Position numbers and translations under genes: made by a program. A stretch of 64,000 nt of DNA from Fibrella rubiginis. GTDB taxonomy: Bacteria; Bacteroidota; Bacteroidia; Cytophagales; Spirosomataceae. The stretch covers positions 744,001-808,000 of the forward strand of contig NZ_JAFMYV010000001.1 of the NCBI RefSeq assembly GCF_017353185.1, in the 5' to 3' direction. The notes beneath the pieces were generated by a model. The model was not told the origin of the DNA and did no database searches. It saw nothing but the letters and a program-made list of their open reading frames with translations. Shown in pieces: positions 44,262 to 53,960 of the stretch (positions are counted from its first letter, which is position 1; each line of letters begins with the position of its first letter).

Positions 44262-45794
44262 TCAATACCCCGGATTCTGGTACATTTTAGTAGGGTTCAG
44301 TTTCACCTCGTCGGCGGGGATAGGGAAGTAATAATCTTTGGGTCCGAAGTTCGACACTTTTGCCGTGCCATAGTCGGCCTGGGGTTTGGCCTGGAAATAA
44401 GCTACGGCTTCGGTGGGGGTGAAAAACCGGAGCAGGTCAAACCAGCGGTGGTTTTCAAAGGCCAGTTCCACGCGCCGCTCGTGCAGGATCGCGAGCTTCA
44501 GCGTAGGGTATTTGGCGGCGTAGGTAGCGTTGGTTTTCGCCACGGCATAGGGCGGCAGTTTGGCCCGGTCGCGCACCTGATCCAGCAGGGCAATGGCCGC
44601 GGCTTCGTCACCGAGATACAGGTTGGTTTCGGCCAGCAACAGCATCACGTCGGCGTAGCGAATCAGAATCCAGTCGTTGCCACCATAGCCGTTGGTGGTA
44701 GCCCCGGCGCTGGCATCGCGGAACTTGGTGATGAAGTAATCTTTCACGTTGGCCGCGTTGGCATATTTGATCGAAAAATCTTTCCGCACATCGCCATCTT
44801 CATACTCTTTCACCAGGTCGGCTTTCACGTTGCCACCCGCCCCCGTGGTAACCTTGAGCGAGTTGATGGTTTCACCCTGCGCCTGGTTGTTCACCGCAAT
44901 GCTCGACGAATACACCGGGTCGCCCTGCCGGTACACGATCTGAAAAATGATCTCGGCATTGGTCGATTTCTTACTTACATCAAACACGTCGGCGTAAGGA
45001 ATTTCTTTCAGCAGGCCAAAGCTGCGTTTGGCGTAGGCGGCGGTCAGGTAGGTTTTGGCCTGGTTCAGGTTGGCCGTCCGGTTGGCGGCGTCGAGCGTGG
45101 TGGCCATCGTCAGGTACACCTGCCCCAGCAGGGCATTGCCCGCCACTTTCGACACGCGCCCCTTCTGAGCCAGCGGCTGAACGTCGGGCAGGGGGCTGGC
45201 AATCACGTCGGTCAGGTCGGCCACGATCTGGGCGTAGACGGTCTCTTTCTTCTCCCGAAACGTACTGGCCGACACGGCATCACTCAGTAGGGGTTTGGTC
45301 ACCAGCGGCACGTCGCCCCACTTGCGCACGAGGTGGAAATAGGCCAGTGCCCGGATGAATTTCACTTCGGCCTGGTACTGCGTTTTCGTCTCTGGTTTGG
45401 CAAAGCTTACGGCCTCCATGCCCGCCAGCACCTGGTTGGCGCGGGTTACGATCTGGTACAGTGCCAGCCAGTGTGCCTTCAGGTAGGTGTTGCCCGGCAG
45501 TACCGAAAAATCGTTGAACTGAAACGGCTCGCCCGCGTTCGACTGGTTGTCATTTCGGCCCGTATTGTCCGATCGTTCTTCGGAAAACAACCCGCTGTTT
45601 TCGGCCAGGGCGTTGTTGTTGCGTAGTGACTGGTACACCCCATTTACAGCCAGTTGTACGTCGTTTTCAGACTGGTAATAGTCGTTCACCGATACGGCAT
45701 TGGGGTCGGTTTCGACCAGGAAATCCTGCGAACAAGCGCTCAGCGTGGAGAGGGTTGACAGCAGAAGCAGGCGGAAGAGATAAGACTGACGCAT
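44262..45794 (-). CDS. RagB/SusD family nutrient-binding lipoprotein
   Basis: 510 residues from ATG 45794 (MRQSYLFRLLLLSTLSTLSAC, lipid Cys21; longer frames extend into a repeat remnant). Classic RagB/SusD: FLVETDPNAVSVNDYYQSENDVQLAVNGVYQSL at the N-terminus, AEVKFIRALAYFHLVRKWGDVPLV in the TPR core and ILHERRVELAFENHRWFDLLRF with a C-terminal YFPIPADEVKLNP. Partner of the SusC encoded upstream. The gap between them (104 bp) holds a hairpin remnant. Confidence 0.95.
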   Translation of the reverse strand: MRQSYLFRLLLLSTLSTLSACSQDFLVETDPNAVSVNDYYQSENDVQLAVNGVYQSLRNNNALAENSGLFSEERSDNTGRNDNQSNAGEPFQFNDFSVLPGNTYLKAHWLALYQIVTRANQVLAGMEAVSFAKPETKTQYQAEVKFIRALAYFHLVRKWGDVPLVTKPLLSDAVSASTFREKKETVYAQIVADLTDVIASPLPDVQPLAQKGRVSKVAGNALLGQVYLTMATTLDAANRTANLNQAKTYLTAAYAKRSFGLLKEIPYADVFDVSKKSTNAEIIFQIVYRQGDPVYSSSIAVNNQAQGETINSLKVTTGAGGNVKADLVKEYEDGDVRKDFSIKYANAANVKDYFITKFRDASAGATTNGYGGNDWILIRYADVMLLLAETNLYLGDEAAAIALLDQVRDRAKLPPYAVAKTNATYAAKYPTLKLAILHERRVELAFENHRWFDLLRFFTPTEAVAYFQAKPQADYGTAKVSNFGPKDYYFPIPADEVKLNPTKMYQNPGY

Positions 45795-45826
45795 AAGATT
45801 ATATTGAGATAAGTTCAATTTTGGAT

Positions 45827-45870
45827 GGCTTGTCGAAGGGCCTCGCGTCAGCAACCACCAGCGCGAAGCC
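45827..45870. repeat. Remnant of an intergenic hairpin
   Basis: GCTTGTCGAAGGGCC, then CGCGTCAGCAACC and GCGCGAAGCC, match the right halves of elements B and H. No complementary left half was found. It lies between the second SusC and SusD genes. Confidence 0.5.
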
Positions 45871-45897
45871 GTACGCATAAGCAAACTTGATTCAGGT

Positions 45898-48800
45898 TTA
45901 GAAACTAACCCGTACCCCCATGTTATACGACTTCGTCAGGGGATACACACCGTAGTCGACGCCGGGTGTGAGGTTGGTAGCGCCGTTGATGTTGGTGCCC
46001 GTGTTGCCGTTGATGTTGTAGTTGTAATCGACCTCCGGGTTATAGCCCAGGTATTTGGTGATCGTGAACACGTTGTTGGCCGATGCATATACGCGCAACC
46101 CGCTTACCTTCAGCTTATTGAACAGCGCATTGCCGGGGAACGAATAGCCTGCCGTGATGTTGGCCAGGCGTAGAAACGAGCCGTCCTGCAAATAAAAAGT
46201 AGACAGGCGGGTGCTGTTGCTCTGCGTGCCCCCGCGCGACGCCCGGTAGACGTAGCCGTTGCCCGGCTCGGCCTCGGAGCGGTAGCGGTCGGCTACCACA
46301 CTGTATTGGTTGCCCGACCCTTCCATGTTGTAGAGGTAGTAATCCTGCCCGTCGAGCACCTGGTTGCCGTAGCTCCCGTTGAACGCCGCGTTCAGGTCGA
46401 ACCCTTTGTAGCTGGCCGACGCTGAAAAGCCGTAGGTGAATTTGGGGTACGGGTTGCCGATGATGCCCTTATCGGCGTCGTTGATGACCCCGTCGCCGTT
46501 GGTGTCGGCAAAGATCAGATCGCCGGGTTTGAGCGGGTTGCTTGAGGCTGTGGAGCGCGGCGGCCCTTTGATTACGTAGCCTTTAGGGTACGACTGCGTG
46601 GCGGCGTTGAAGTTGGCGTTGTCGGCGGCAATGTTGTCTACGTCCGACTGCCGCACTAACCCCACCACCTGAAAACCGTAGAACATGCCGATGGGCTGCC
46701 CCTCCTGGGTGATGTGTGTCAAATACGACCGTTCGGCTCCGTTGGTGATGATCGTGCTGGCCCCGCCCAGGTTCAGCACCTTATTGCGGTTGACCGACAG
46801 ATTGCCGCTCAGGTTTACTTTCAGATCGCGCCGGGCAATGACCCGGCCATCGAGTTGCAGCTCAAACCCGCTGTTCTGCACCTTCGAATCGCGGAGGTTG
46901 GTCAGAATGGACGAGGTGCCCGATATGGCCGAAATGGGTTGGCGGAACAGCAGGTTGTACGACTGGCTGACGTAGTAGTTGGCAATGACAAACAGGCGGT
47001 TGTTAAACAGCCCGGCATCTACGCCGACGTTGTATTGCGCCGTCGATTCCCAACCCAGCCGCTGATCGCGGATGTCGCCCGCCGAGAAGGCTGTGCTGAT
47101 GGTGTTGTTACCAAAAACGGCTCCGCCGGGGCTGTTGAACACCTGCTGGTAGTTGTAATTGCCAATGTTGTTGTTGCCCGTGAGGCCCCAGCTTGCCCGC
47201 AGTTTCAGCGACGAGGCCTGCCCCAGCGCATTCCGGTAGAACGGCTCTTCCGACACCGTCCACCCCGCCGATACCGACGGGAAGGTGCCGTAGCGATTCA
47301 GCGGCCCAAATCGCGACGAGCCATCGCTGCGGATGGAGGCCGTCAGGAAATAGCGGCTGTCGTAGCTGTAGGCTACCCGCGCCAGGTACGACAGCAGTGT
47401 CCAGGCCGATTTGCCCGTGCCGTAGATGCCCGCCAGGCCGTTGGATGCGGTATTGAGCGTAAACAGACTGGGGTCGGCACCTTTGGCGGTAATCTCTTCG
47501 ACGCGGTCATTCTGAAACCCCTGCGCCGACACGCTGATGACGTCGTTGGTGGTGCGCTGAGCCGTGTAGCCCGCCAGCGCATTCAGGCTGTTTTTACCAG
47601 ACTGGCGACTATAGTTGAGGGTAAATTCACCCAACAGATCGAGTTGCGTGAGCGTCTGCGCTACGGACCGGGCAGCGGCAATGGCGGCTGGTGAATAGGG
47701 TGGGTTATTGCCGTTGCTAAGGCTGGTGGGCAGGTAGAAATCGTACTTCTCGTTATACGTCTGCGCCCCCAGATTGGCCTTGATCGACAGCCCCTGTAGG
47801 AGATCGTAGGTGGCAGTGGCGTTATACGTGCCGCGCAGCCCCTGCCGCCGGATGTTGGTCTCGCGCGCCAGGGCCACCGGGTTTTCTACCGTCTGGTAAC
47901 CGAAGGTAGGCTGTTGTGAGGCGGCTTCGTTTTTGATCAGGTTGCCCTTGTCGTCATAGGCCCGGAAGTAGGGCGGGTAGATCAGCGCGCCCAGAATCGG
48001 CCCCTGGTTGAATCGGCCCTCCTGCACTTCACGGCTGTTGGTGGCCGTCACGAAAAAGTTGGCCCCCACGTGCAGCTTCTTCGACACGTCGGCGTCGATG
48101 TTGGCGCGGAGGTTGATCCGTCGCTGGCTGGTGGCCGTGATGATGCCCTCCTGCGTTTGATACCCACCGCTGAGCAAATACCGCACGCCATTGCTCCCCC
48201 CCGAAAACTGGAGCGTGTGCCGCTGCAAGGGTGCCGAACGGTACAGTTCGTCCTGCCAGTCGGTGTTGTATTTGGGGGCAATCAGTTTCTGGTTCGTAAA
48301 ATCGTAAATGTCTGTCGGAATGCTCACCGACCCGGCGTTGCCCACTTTGGCAATGCGCGTGGCGTTATCGTCGGAGAACATGGCATCGGCCCAGGTTTTG
48401 CCGGCGTTGATGGTCAGGTCGCGGTAGGTGTTGTTGCGCCCGTCGATAACGAGTTGGGCAAACTGACTGGCGTTGAGCAGCTTAATTTTGTTGGCAAGCT
48501 GATTCACCCCAAATTGGTATTCATAGTCCAGCTTACCCCTGCCTTCTTTGCCGCGTTTGGTGGTAATGAGCACCACCCCGCCCGATGCCCGCGAGCCGTA
48601 GATCGCCGCCGATGCTGCATCTTTCAGCACGTCGATACTCTCAATATCGTTGGGGTTTACATACACGTCGTTAGCGGCTGGGTAGCCGTCGATCACGTAG
48701 AGGGGGTCGGAACTGGCATTGACCGAGCCGATGCCCCGCACCCGAATTTTGGTGCTGCTGTAGGGTGCACCGCTCACCTGCGCCACCTGCACGCCCGCCA

Positions 48801-49293
48801 GTTTTCCCACCAGTGCCTGCCCAATGGTGGGGGCCGACAGGTTCAGTTCGCGGGCTTTCACGTTGGCCACGGCCCCCGTCACGTCGCTTTTGCGCAGGGT
48901 CTGGTAGCCCACCGCCACCACTTCGGCCAGTTGGTTGACGTCTTCTTTCAAGGTTACGTTTAAGGTCGGTGCCGACCCCACAACGACTTCCTGCGCCGTG
49001 AACCCTACCGACGAAAACACGAGGGTAGCACCAGCCGTGGCGTCGATGGTGTAGCGGCCGTTGGCGTCGGTGACGGTGCCTTTCTTCGAGGCCTTTTCCA
49101 CGATGGTCACGCCCGGAATGGGCTGCCCCTGTTCATCGGTGACGGTACCGGTGACGGGCACGGCCTGTTGCCGCAGCATCATTGTCGGGTGGCCGGTTGC
49201 CTGACTTGTGCTTAGTAATAAAGCATTGTTAATCAGTAGTATAGCCCATAATACATACGGATGGCGACGGCCAAAAATGGAGTAATTTGTCAT
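45898..49293 (-). CDS. SusC/RagA TonB-linked outer-membrane transporter
   Basis: 1131 residues. Hydrophobic leader, CarboxypepD_reg domain (VTGTVTDEQGQPIPGVTIVEKASKK), TonB region AEVVAVGYQTLRKSDVTGAV, plug (GKLAGVQVAQVSGAPYSSTKIRVRGIGSVNASSDPLYVIDGYP, with DIESIDVLKDAASAAIYGSRASGGV), then the barrel ending MGVRVSF. The long pre-plug leader (about residues 1-45) has an atypical hydrophobic part, and Met39 is a possible later start. It heads the operon SusC-SusD-YdcF/ElyC. Confidence 0.95.
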   Translation of the reverse strand: MTNYSIFGRRHPYVLWAILLINNALLLSTSQATGHPTMMLRQQAVPVTGTVTDEQGQPIPGVTIVEKASKKGTVTDANGRYTIDATAGATLVFSSVGFTAQEVVVGSAPTLNVTLKEDVNQLAEVVAVGYQTLRKSDVTGAVANVKARELNLSAPTIGQALVGKLAGVQVAQVSGAPYSSTKIRVRGIGSVNASSDPLYVIDGYPAANDVYVNPNDIESIDVLKDAASAAIYGSRASGGVVLITTKRGKEGRGKLDYEYQFGVNQLANKIKLLNASQFAQLVIDGRNNTYRDLTINAGKTWADAMFSDDNATRIAKVGNAGSVSIPTDIYDFTNQKLIAPKYNTDWQDELYRSAPLQRHTLQFSGGSNGVRYLLSGGYQTQEGIITATSQRRINLRANIDADVSKKLHVGANFFVTATNSREVQEGRFNQGPILGALIYPPYFRAYDDKGNLIKNEAASQQPTFGYQTVENPVALARETNIRRQGLRGTYNATATYDLLQGLSIKANLGAQTYNEKYDFYLPTSLSNGNNPPYSPAAIAAARSVAQTLTQLDLLGEFTLNYSRQSGKNSLNALAGYTAQRTTNDVISVSAQGFQNDRVEEITAKGADPSLFTLNTASNGLAGIYGTGKSAWTLLSYLARVAYSYDSRYFLTASIRSDGSSRFGPLNRYGTFPSVSAGWTVSEEPFYRNALGQASSLKLRASWGLTGNNNIGNYNYQQVFNSPGGAVFGNNTISTAFSAGDIRDQRLGWESTAQYNVGVDAGLFNNRLFVIANYYVSQSYNLLFRQPISAISGTSSILTNLRDSKVQNSGFELQLDGRVIARRDLKVNLSGNLSVNRNKVLNLGGASTIITNGAERSYLTHITQEGQPIGMFYGFQVVGLVRQSDVDNIAADNANFNAATQSYPKGYVIKGPPRSTASSNPLKPGDLIFADTNGDGVINDADKGIIGNPYPKFTYGFSASASYKGFDLNAAFNGSYGNQVLDGQDYYLYNMEGSGNQYSVVADRYRSEAEPGNGYVYRASRGGTQSNSTRLSTFYLQDGSFLRLANITAGYSFPGNALFNKLKVSGLRVYASANNVFTITKYLGYNPEVDYNYNINGNTGTNINGATNLTPGVDYGVYPLTKSYNMGVRVSF

Positions 49294-49340
49294 AGGGGTA
49301 CGTTGTGTAGGTTGTATCTGTAGAAAAACGCTGAAACCAG

Positions 49341-50228
49341 CTACCGCCGCAGGCCAACGGTATGCACATTATTGGTGCGGGACGAGGTCACGGCGAGGCC
49401 GGTGCTGTCGTTTAGCAGAGCAAAACCTTCCAGTTCGTCCGCCTTGTCCATGTCGATGGTGTTGATGACCTGCTCACGGCCCGCCTCGATGGATTTGGCC
49501 AGGTCAACAAACGTAAACCGCCACCGCCGTCCTTCTATCTGGTTCTGAATCAGGACCAAAATGCCTTTTTCGGGTATCCAGTGCAGGTTTTGCACCCAGG
49601 GTGAGCAGGTGAACTGCCTGGCCAGCACCCCCGGCTCACTCGTTTTTTTGGCGGTAGCCAGTCGGGCTGGGTTATAGAGCCGTACCGCGTTGGCGTGGTT
49701 ACCGTAGTCGGCAGTGGCCACGTACCACTTGTTTTGGTAGTACACATATTCGGGGCGCGTGCCCTGCACGGCGGCATCGTCATCGATGGTGCGGAGCAGG
49801 TTGCCGTCCAGCGTATGGGTGCGCAACAGCCCGGCCCAGTCAATGGCGTAGATCACCGCCCGCCAGTCTGCCGGGGTGGAGGGTTTTGACGGGTCACCTA
49901 CCCGGATACTGTTGCCTATGAACGTGGGCAGGGTGCCGTGGCGGGCGATACCCGTGGGGTGGTTGATCACGTCTTTCCCGGCTACGGTTAGCCTGATTTC
50001 CGGCCCCTTATATACCAGCGAATCACGATTGATGGTATAAGCCCGAAGTACTCCCACCTCGCGGTCGCCGTAGAGATAAGCCCTGCCATCCTGGTAGCTA
50101 ACACCCTGACAGGCCCCTAATGAATCGAGGGTAGTGGTGCGGGTAACGGCGAGTGAGATAACTCCCGGCTGCTGGACAAACCAACCCAGACCAGCACAAA
50201 GGCAAGCCGCGATAACGAAACCGTTCAT
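49341..50228 (-). CDS. Exported propeller-like protein of unknown function
   Basis: 295 residues with a signal-like N-terminus (MNGFVIAACLCAGLGWFVQ). Strand-rich, with repeated short phrases of propeller type (GVSYQDGRAYLYGDRE, YQNKWYVATADYGNHANAVRLYNP, NLHWIPEKGILVLIQNQIEGRRW, DELEGFALLNDSTGLAVTSSR). This resembles SdiA-regulated or esterase-like phytase propellers in the GFALL ending, but I cannot name a family with certainty. It lies upstream of the SusC gene by 48 bp and could be its first co-transcribed gene. Confidence 0.6.
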   Translation of the reverse strand: MNGFVIAACLCAGLGWFVQQPGVISLAVTRTTTLDSLGACQGVSYQDGRAYLYGDREVGVLRAYTINRDSLVYKGPEIRLTVAGKDVINHPTGIARHGTLPTFIGNSIRVGDPSKPSTPADWRAVIYAIDWAGLLRTHTLDGNLLRTIDDDAAVQGTRPEYVYYQNKWYVATADYGNHANAVRLYNPARLATAKKTSEPGVLARQFTCSPWVQNLHWIPEKGILVLIQNQIEGRRWRFTFVDLAKSIEAGREQVINTIDMDKADELEGFALLNDSTGLAVTSSRTNNVHTVGLRR

Positions 50229-50615
50229 ACGTTGAGTGGTGAACGCATACGCTGATTTTAGCAGAGCTAACCCGCAAGTAAGGCGTTCGTTTCCAACCGC
50301 AAAAGTCGCTGTTGGCTGTTACGTAGATGTGACTCAGCCATCGCCAAATCATTACCTTCATAACCTCCGTTTTAATGATTAGAAAACACCCGGCATATGG
50401 CTAACGGACAAATTCCCCTAGCCCTTCAATTTGTTTTCGGTAACGAATTAATGGTCGCCGTCAACTACTGATTAGTGCCAGCGCCCTGATAACCAGTAGC
50501 GTATTGGTAAGACTCGGTAAGTTGATGCACCGCTGTTACTGGACGGGTAATCGACGTTTGTCCTATCCCGTTCAGGTCATTGCTATTGTTCCTGAAGACG
50601 AACTTTGGCGTCATA
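50229..50615. other. Intergenic gap, no gene recognised
   Basis: 387 bp between two minus-strand genes. Lower GC in its centre (about 50340-50470). It contains only short frames, of which the longest (plus strand, from 50504) overlaps the DinB gene and lacks family features. No hairpin of the heptamer family and no clear promoter was seen. Confidence 0.4.
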
Positions 50616-51083
50616 CTATGGCTTCATGGGCTGGTCCGGGCTTACCAGTAACCGTCGGTGGTAATCAATCTGTCCGAGATGGTAGGTTAAGTGGCCCGAC
50701 AAGTGAACCAACAGCTGGTGAATGGTAGTAGGGTAGCCCAATACGTCGGTTGGGTAGGGGTCCTGTAGCTGCGAATCGCGTAGGTGATCGAATGTCCGGA
50801 CCAGCCGGATGCGGGTGTCGGCAATGCCGGCCAACAACTCGGCCCTGGGTACGTCACGAGCCGAAAACTCGGTATCCCGCTGCCGGGTGTAGGCGATCTG
50901 TCCCAGTTGCCGCCCTATGTACTCGTTGAGGTTACCCAATAGGTGCAGACACAGATTACCCGCTGCGTTGGTAATACCACCCCTCACCAGCCAGAGGCTC
51001 TCTTCAGTGGTATAGGCCTCGATTTGTCCGGCCAACCGGCTCAAATCCCGATCAAACAGGTAACTAAATCCGTCAATTAACAT
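50616..51083 (-). CDS. DinB-family metal-binding four-helix protein
   Basis: 155 residues. The DinB/YfiT metal triad is visible: His47 (NLCLHLLGNLNEYIG), His131 and His135 (HLSGHLTYHLGQIDYHRR). Such proteins often are thiol S-transferases or unassigned metalloenzymes. It is the last gene of the set MocR-CocE-ketopantoate reductase, starting 36 bp after the reductase stop. Another DinB-like gene (55625) lies on the far side of the regulator. Confidence 0.88.
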   Translation of the reverse strand: MLIDGFSYLFDRDLSRLAGQIEAYTTEESLWLVRGGITNAAGNLCLHLLGNLNEYIGRQLGQIAYTRQRDTEFSARDVPRAELLAGIADTRIRLVRTFDHLRDSQLQDPYPTDVLGYPTTIHQLLVHLSGHLTYHLGQIDYHRRLLVSPDQPMKP

Positions 51084-51119
51084 AAGCTTGTTCGTGAATA
51101 AGTGGTGATACAGTTTGTA

Positions 51120-52043
51120 CTAGTGCGCCCGATTGATGTTCGCCTTGCGCTTAACCAGTTCGCCTAAAAGCCGGGTGCGGATTGCCAAGTCGGGTTTGCC
51201 GAGTCGTTGCGCCAGTTGGGCCACGGCCAGGTTGAGCGAGTCGATCTCCGTTTCGCGCCCCTGACGGATGTCTACCAGCGTTGAAATGAGCTGCCCGTCC
51301 GATCGTTGACTGATTTGTAGCAGGCGCTGCTCAACGGCTTGCGCATCCAGTCGGATATGGGCCAACCCGGCTACCGCCACGCACTCGGCTATGACCTCGC
51401 GGGCCAGCGACAGGGCTAACGCGTCGCGGTGAAAGATGCCGTTATCGACATCCAGCAGTGGACAAATCGTGTTGAAGACACAGTTGGTGATTACTTTCTC
51501 CCAGACCACTGGCTCGATGGAGGGTTCGGCCCGAAACGCAAATTGGGGCGTGCTGATGTGCTCAACCAGGGCGACCAGCTCGTTTTCCTGGCCGCGCACG
51601 ATGCCCACCGGCGAGGCTGCTACCGGTTTGTAGCTGACCCTTTGCGGAGCCTGCACCTGACTCGTCGCCAGCAGGACGCAACGGTACAGGGCCGGAAAAC
51701 CCGCGTCCAGAAAAGGTTGCTCAATGCCCAGCCCGTTTTGTAGCAACACCATCGGCGACTGCCCTGTTTTGCCCCGCAACCGCCCGGCCAGTTCGGCGTT
51801 GCCGAAGGTCTTGCTGGTTAGCAACACAATACCGTTTAGTGGGTGCTGCGCCAGCGTTCCGGTACGTACCCTGGCCGAGCGTGTGCTGCCGTCGCTGCAG
51901 TCGACCGTCAGCAGCGTTTCCTCTTCCGGTACGTTGCCGGCCCGGCCCCGCAGCAGGTAGACCTCCCGGCCAGCCTGTTGCAGGAACACCGCCAGGGTCA
52001 TCCCGATGGCCCCCGTCCCGATGATATAAATAGGCGATTGCAT
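51120..52043 (-). CDS. Ketopantoate reductase family oxidoreductase (PanE/ApbA-like)
   Basis: 307 residues. The N-terminal NADP-binding motif GTGAIGM is at about 9-15. The C-terminal helical domain has the conserved Lys and Asn of the family in EKVITNCVFNTICPLLDVDNG. ApbA/PanE members reduce 2-oxo acids; true PanE makes pantoate. Its place in an operon with a hydrolase and a MocR regulator suggests a specialised 2-oxo-acid or related reduction, not necessarily pantothenate synthesis. The start is 3 bp after the stop of the CocE gene. Confidence 0.85.
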   Translation of the reverse strand: MQSPIYIIGTGAIGMTLAVFLQQAGREVYLLRGRAGNVPEEETLLTVDCSDGSTRSARVRTGTLAQHPLNGIVLLTSKTFGNAELAGRLRGKTGQSPMVLLQNGLGIEQPFLDAGFPALYRCVLLATSQVQAPQRVSYKPVAASPVGIVRGQENELVALVEHISTPQFAFRAEPSIEPVVWEKVITNCVFNTICPLLDVDNGIFHRDALALSLAREVIAECVAVAGLAHIRLDAQAVEQRLLQISQRSDGQLISTLVDIRQGRETEIDSLNLAVAQLAQRLGKPDLAIRTRLLGELVKRKANINRAH

Positions 52044-52046
52044 GGC

Positions 52047-53960
52047 TTAGGGTAAAACAGGTACGTCAATGATAGAACTACTATACACCCGATGCCGTGC
52101 TGACCGGAAATCTGCTTCCCGCGCCTTGTAGTTGTTGCGGACAAACGTTTGTGGGTTCCGGTCGATCAGGGGAAACCAGCTACTCTGCACCTGAATCGTC
52201 AGGCGATGGCCTTTTCTGAACGTATGCAGTACGTCGGGCAGGTGGAGCGTCAGTGCCGTGGCTCGGTTGGGTATCAGGGGTAACGGCTTTTCGTAACTGC
52301 GTCGGTACCGGCTGCGCAGTACGTCGGCCCGGACCAACTGTTGGTAATTTGCCAGCTGGGTTTGAGGATTAGGCAGATACGGGTGGTTTGGCTCGTCGGG
52401 CGGGTACACGTCGATGACTTTCACGATCCAGTCGGCGTCGGTGCCGTTTGTACTCACCTGCAGGCGTACGGTGATTTCGCCCCCTACGGTCAGGTCCTGG
52501 CTCAGCGGTTCACTTTGGTAAGTGAGTACGTCGGGGCGGGTACTGGCGAACCGCTGATCGGCAGACATATAGCTGAACAGAGCACTAAAATCGGGTTCGG
52601 CGGTCAGGCTGGCTTCGGTATACGGCACCGGGTTGGCCGGGTCGCTGACGTACGCTCTGTAGCCGGGCTGGTCCTGCGGCCGGGTGGTCAGCTTCCCGGT
52701 CGTCGACAGATACCAGCGCACGGACTGGCGGCGGGGTAAGGGCCATTGCGCCGGGGTTTGCCAGCGTTTCAGGCCCGTGTCGAACAGGCTCACCGGGGGC
52801 AGGGCCTCACCCGTTGCTTTCAGGTGATGGCGAAAAAACGGCGCTTCCAGCCTGCGCTGGTAGTCGGTAGCCAGGCTATCGCCAAAATAGAGATCGTTGT
52901 GCAGTGTATGTCCGGCTTCAGTCGTCCAGCCCCGGTGCCCAAACGGCCCCATCACCAGCATCGGGCGTGCTACTGGGCTGTGCTGCCGAAGCGTTCGGTG
53001 CACCTGAAGGGTTCCGTACAGGTTTTCGGCATCGAACCACCCCCCGACCACCAGCACCGCCGGCCAGACCCCGCGCAGATGGGGCAGGATGTTGCGCCGT
53101 TGCCAGAAGGCATCGTAGTTGGGGTGTTGCACCGTTTGCTGCCAGAATGGGTTGCGGGCCAGATACTGCCGGGCATTGGCCAGCGGCCCCAAATGCTTGT
53201 GCCAGGCATATTCGGTCTGGTTGTCGGTCGGGATCAGCGCGTCGGCAAACCAGGGGCGGGTGGTTGGCCGGGGTGGTCCACTGCCGAAGAGCGGATACGC
53301 CAGCAGGGCTACCTGCGTGAAGGCCCCGTTGTGGTGGATATCTTCCCGGAAAAAATCGGCGATGGGGGCCTGGGGCGACACGGCTTTCAGGGCCGGATGC
53401 GCGTTGATAGCCCCGGCTATGGCGTAGAAGCCCGCATAGCTCACCCCCCACATACCCACCCGCCCGTTGTGGTAGGGCACGTGCCGCAGCAGCCAGTCGA
53501 TGGTATCATGCGCATCGGTGCTTTCGTCGGTGCGGCGGGGTTGGGCAGCGTGGTGGTGGGTACGTTGCATCGGGGTCATGTTGGTCCAGCGGCCTCCCGA
53601 AGCCCACCGCCCCCGCACGTCCTGATACACGAAGATGTACCCGTCGGCCTGCACCGTGGGCGACGGCCCCAGGGTTTTGGGATACTGATCGGGGCCGTAG
53701 GGGTTGGTGCCAAAGCAGGTGCGCTGCATCAGAAACGGGTAGGTGTGGCGGCTGGAAGCATCGCGGGGGACGTACACGGCGGTGTAGAGCGTTACCCCGT
53801 CGCGCATGGGTATGCGGTATTCCAGTTTCTGGTACCGCGCCCGGACCTCGTCGGTTGCCCAGCCTGGTGTTGCCCCTATAAGCAGTAGCAGCAGTACCAG
53901 TCCAAGCGAGACCGAGGTGCGTCGGCATAGCCGATGTTTTGGGTAAATCAGGTTGTTCAT
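52047..53960 (-). CDS. CocE/NonD-family alpha/beta hydrolase (X-Pro peptidase S15-like)
   Basis: 637 residues from ATG 53960, which overlaps the stop of the MocR gene as ATGA, so translation is likely coupled. Signal peptide about residues 15-37 (SLGLVLLLLLIGATPGWA). The catalytic domain begins YRIPMRDGVTLYTAVYVP; the nucleophile Ser lies in GMWGVSYAGF, the Asp in VGGWFDAENLYG and the His in GPFGHRGW. The C-terminal jelly roll (SEPLSQDLTVGGEITVRLQVST) is typical of CocE. Members cleave esters, beta-lactam acyl groups or proline peptides; substrate here unknown. Confidence 0.9.
   Translation of the reverse strand: MNNLIYPKHRLCRRTSVSLGLVLLLLLIGATPGWATDEVRARYQKLEYRIPMRDGVTLYTAVYVPRDASSRHTYPFLMQRTCFGTNPYGPDQYPKTLGPSPTVQADGYIFVYQDVRGRWASGGRWTNMTPMQRTHHHAAQPRRTDESTDAHDTIDWLLRHVPYHNGRVGMWGVSYAGFYAIAGAINAHPALKAVSPQAPIADFFREDIHHNGAFTQVALLAYPLFGSGPPRPTTRPWFADALIPTDNQTEYAWHKHLGPLANARQYLARNPFWQQTVQHPNYDAFWQRRNILPHLRGVWPAVLVVGGWFDAENLYGTLQVHRTLRQHSPVARPMLVMGPFGHRGWTTEAGHTLHNDLYFGDSLATDYQRRLEAPFFRHHLKATGEALPPVSLFDTGLKRWQTPAQWPLPRRQSVRWYLSTTGKLTTRPQDQPGYRAYVSDPANPVPYTEASLTAEPDFSALFSYMSADQRFASTRPDVLTYQSEPLSQDLTVGGEITVRLQVSTNGTDADWIVKVIDVYPPDEPNHPYLPNPQTQLANYQQLVRADVLRSRYRRSYEKPLPLIPNRATALTLHLPDVLHTFRKGHRLTIQVQSSWFPLIDRNPQTFVRNNYKAREADFRSARHRVYSSSIIDVPVLP

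Noticed and set aside
45898-49293. Long plus-strand frames opposite the SusC genes (for example 46714-47694 and 48070-48963)
   Set aside because: They are antisense shadows of GC-rich coding sequence, give arginine/histidine-rich products without domains, and overlap well-supported transporter genes.
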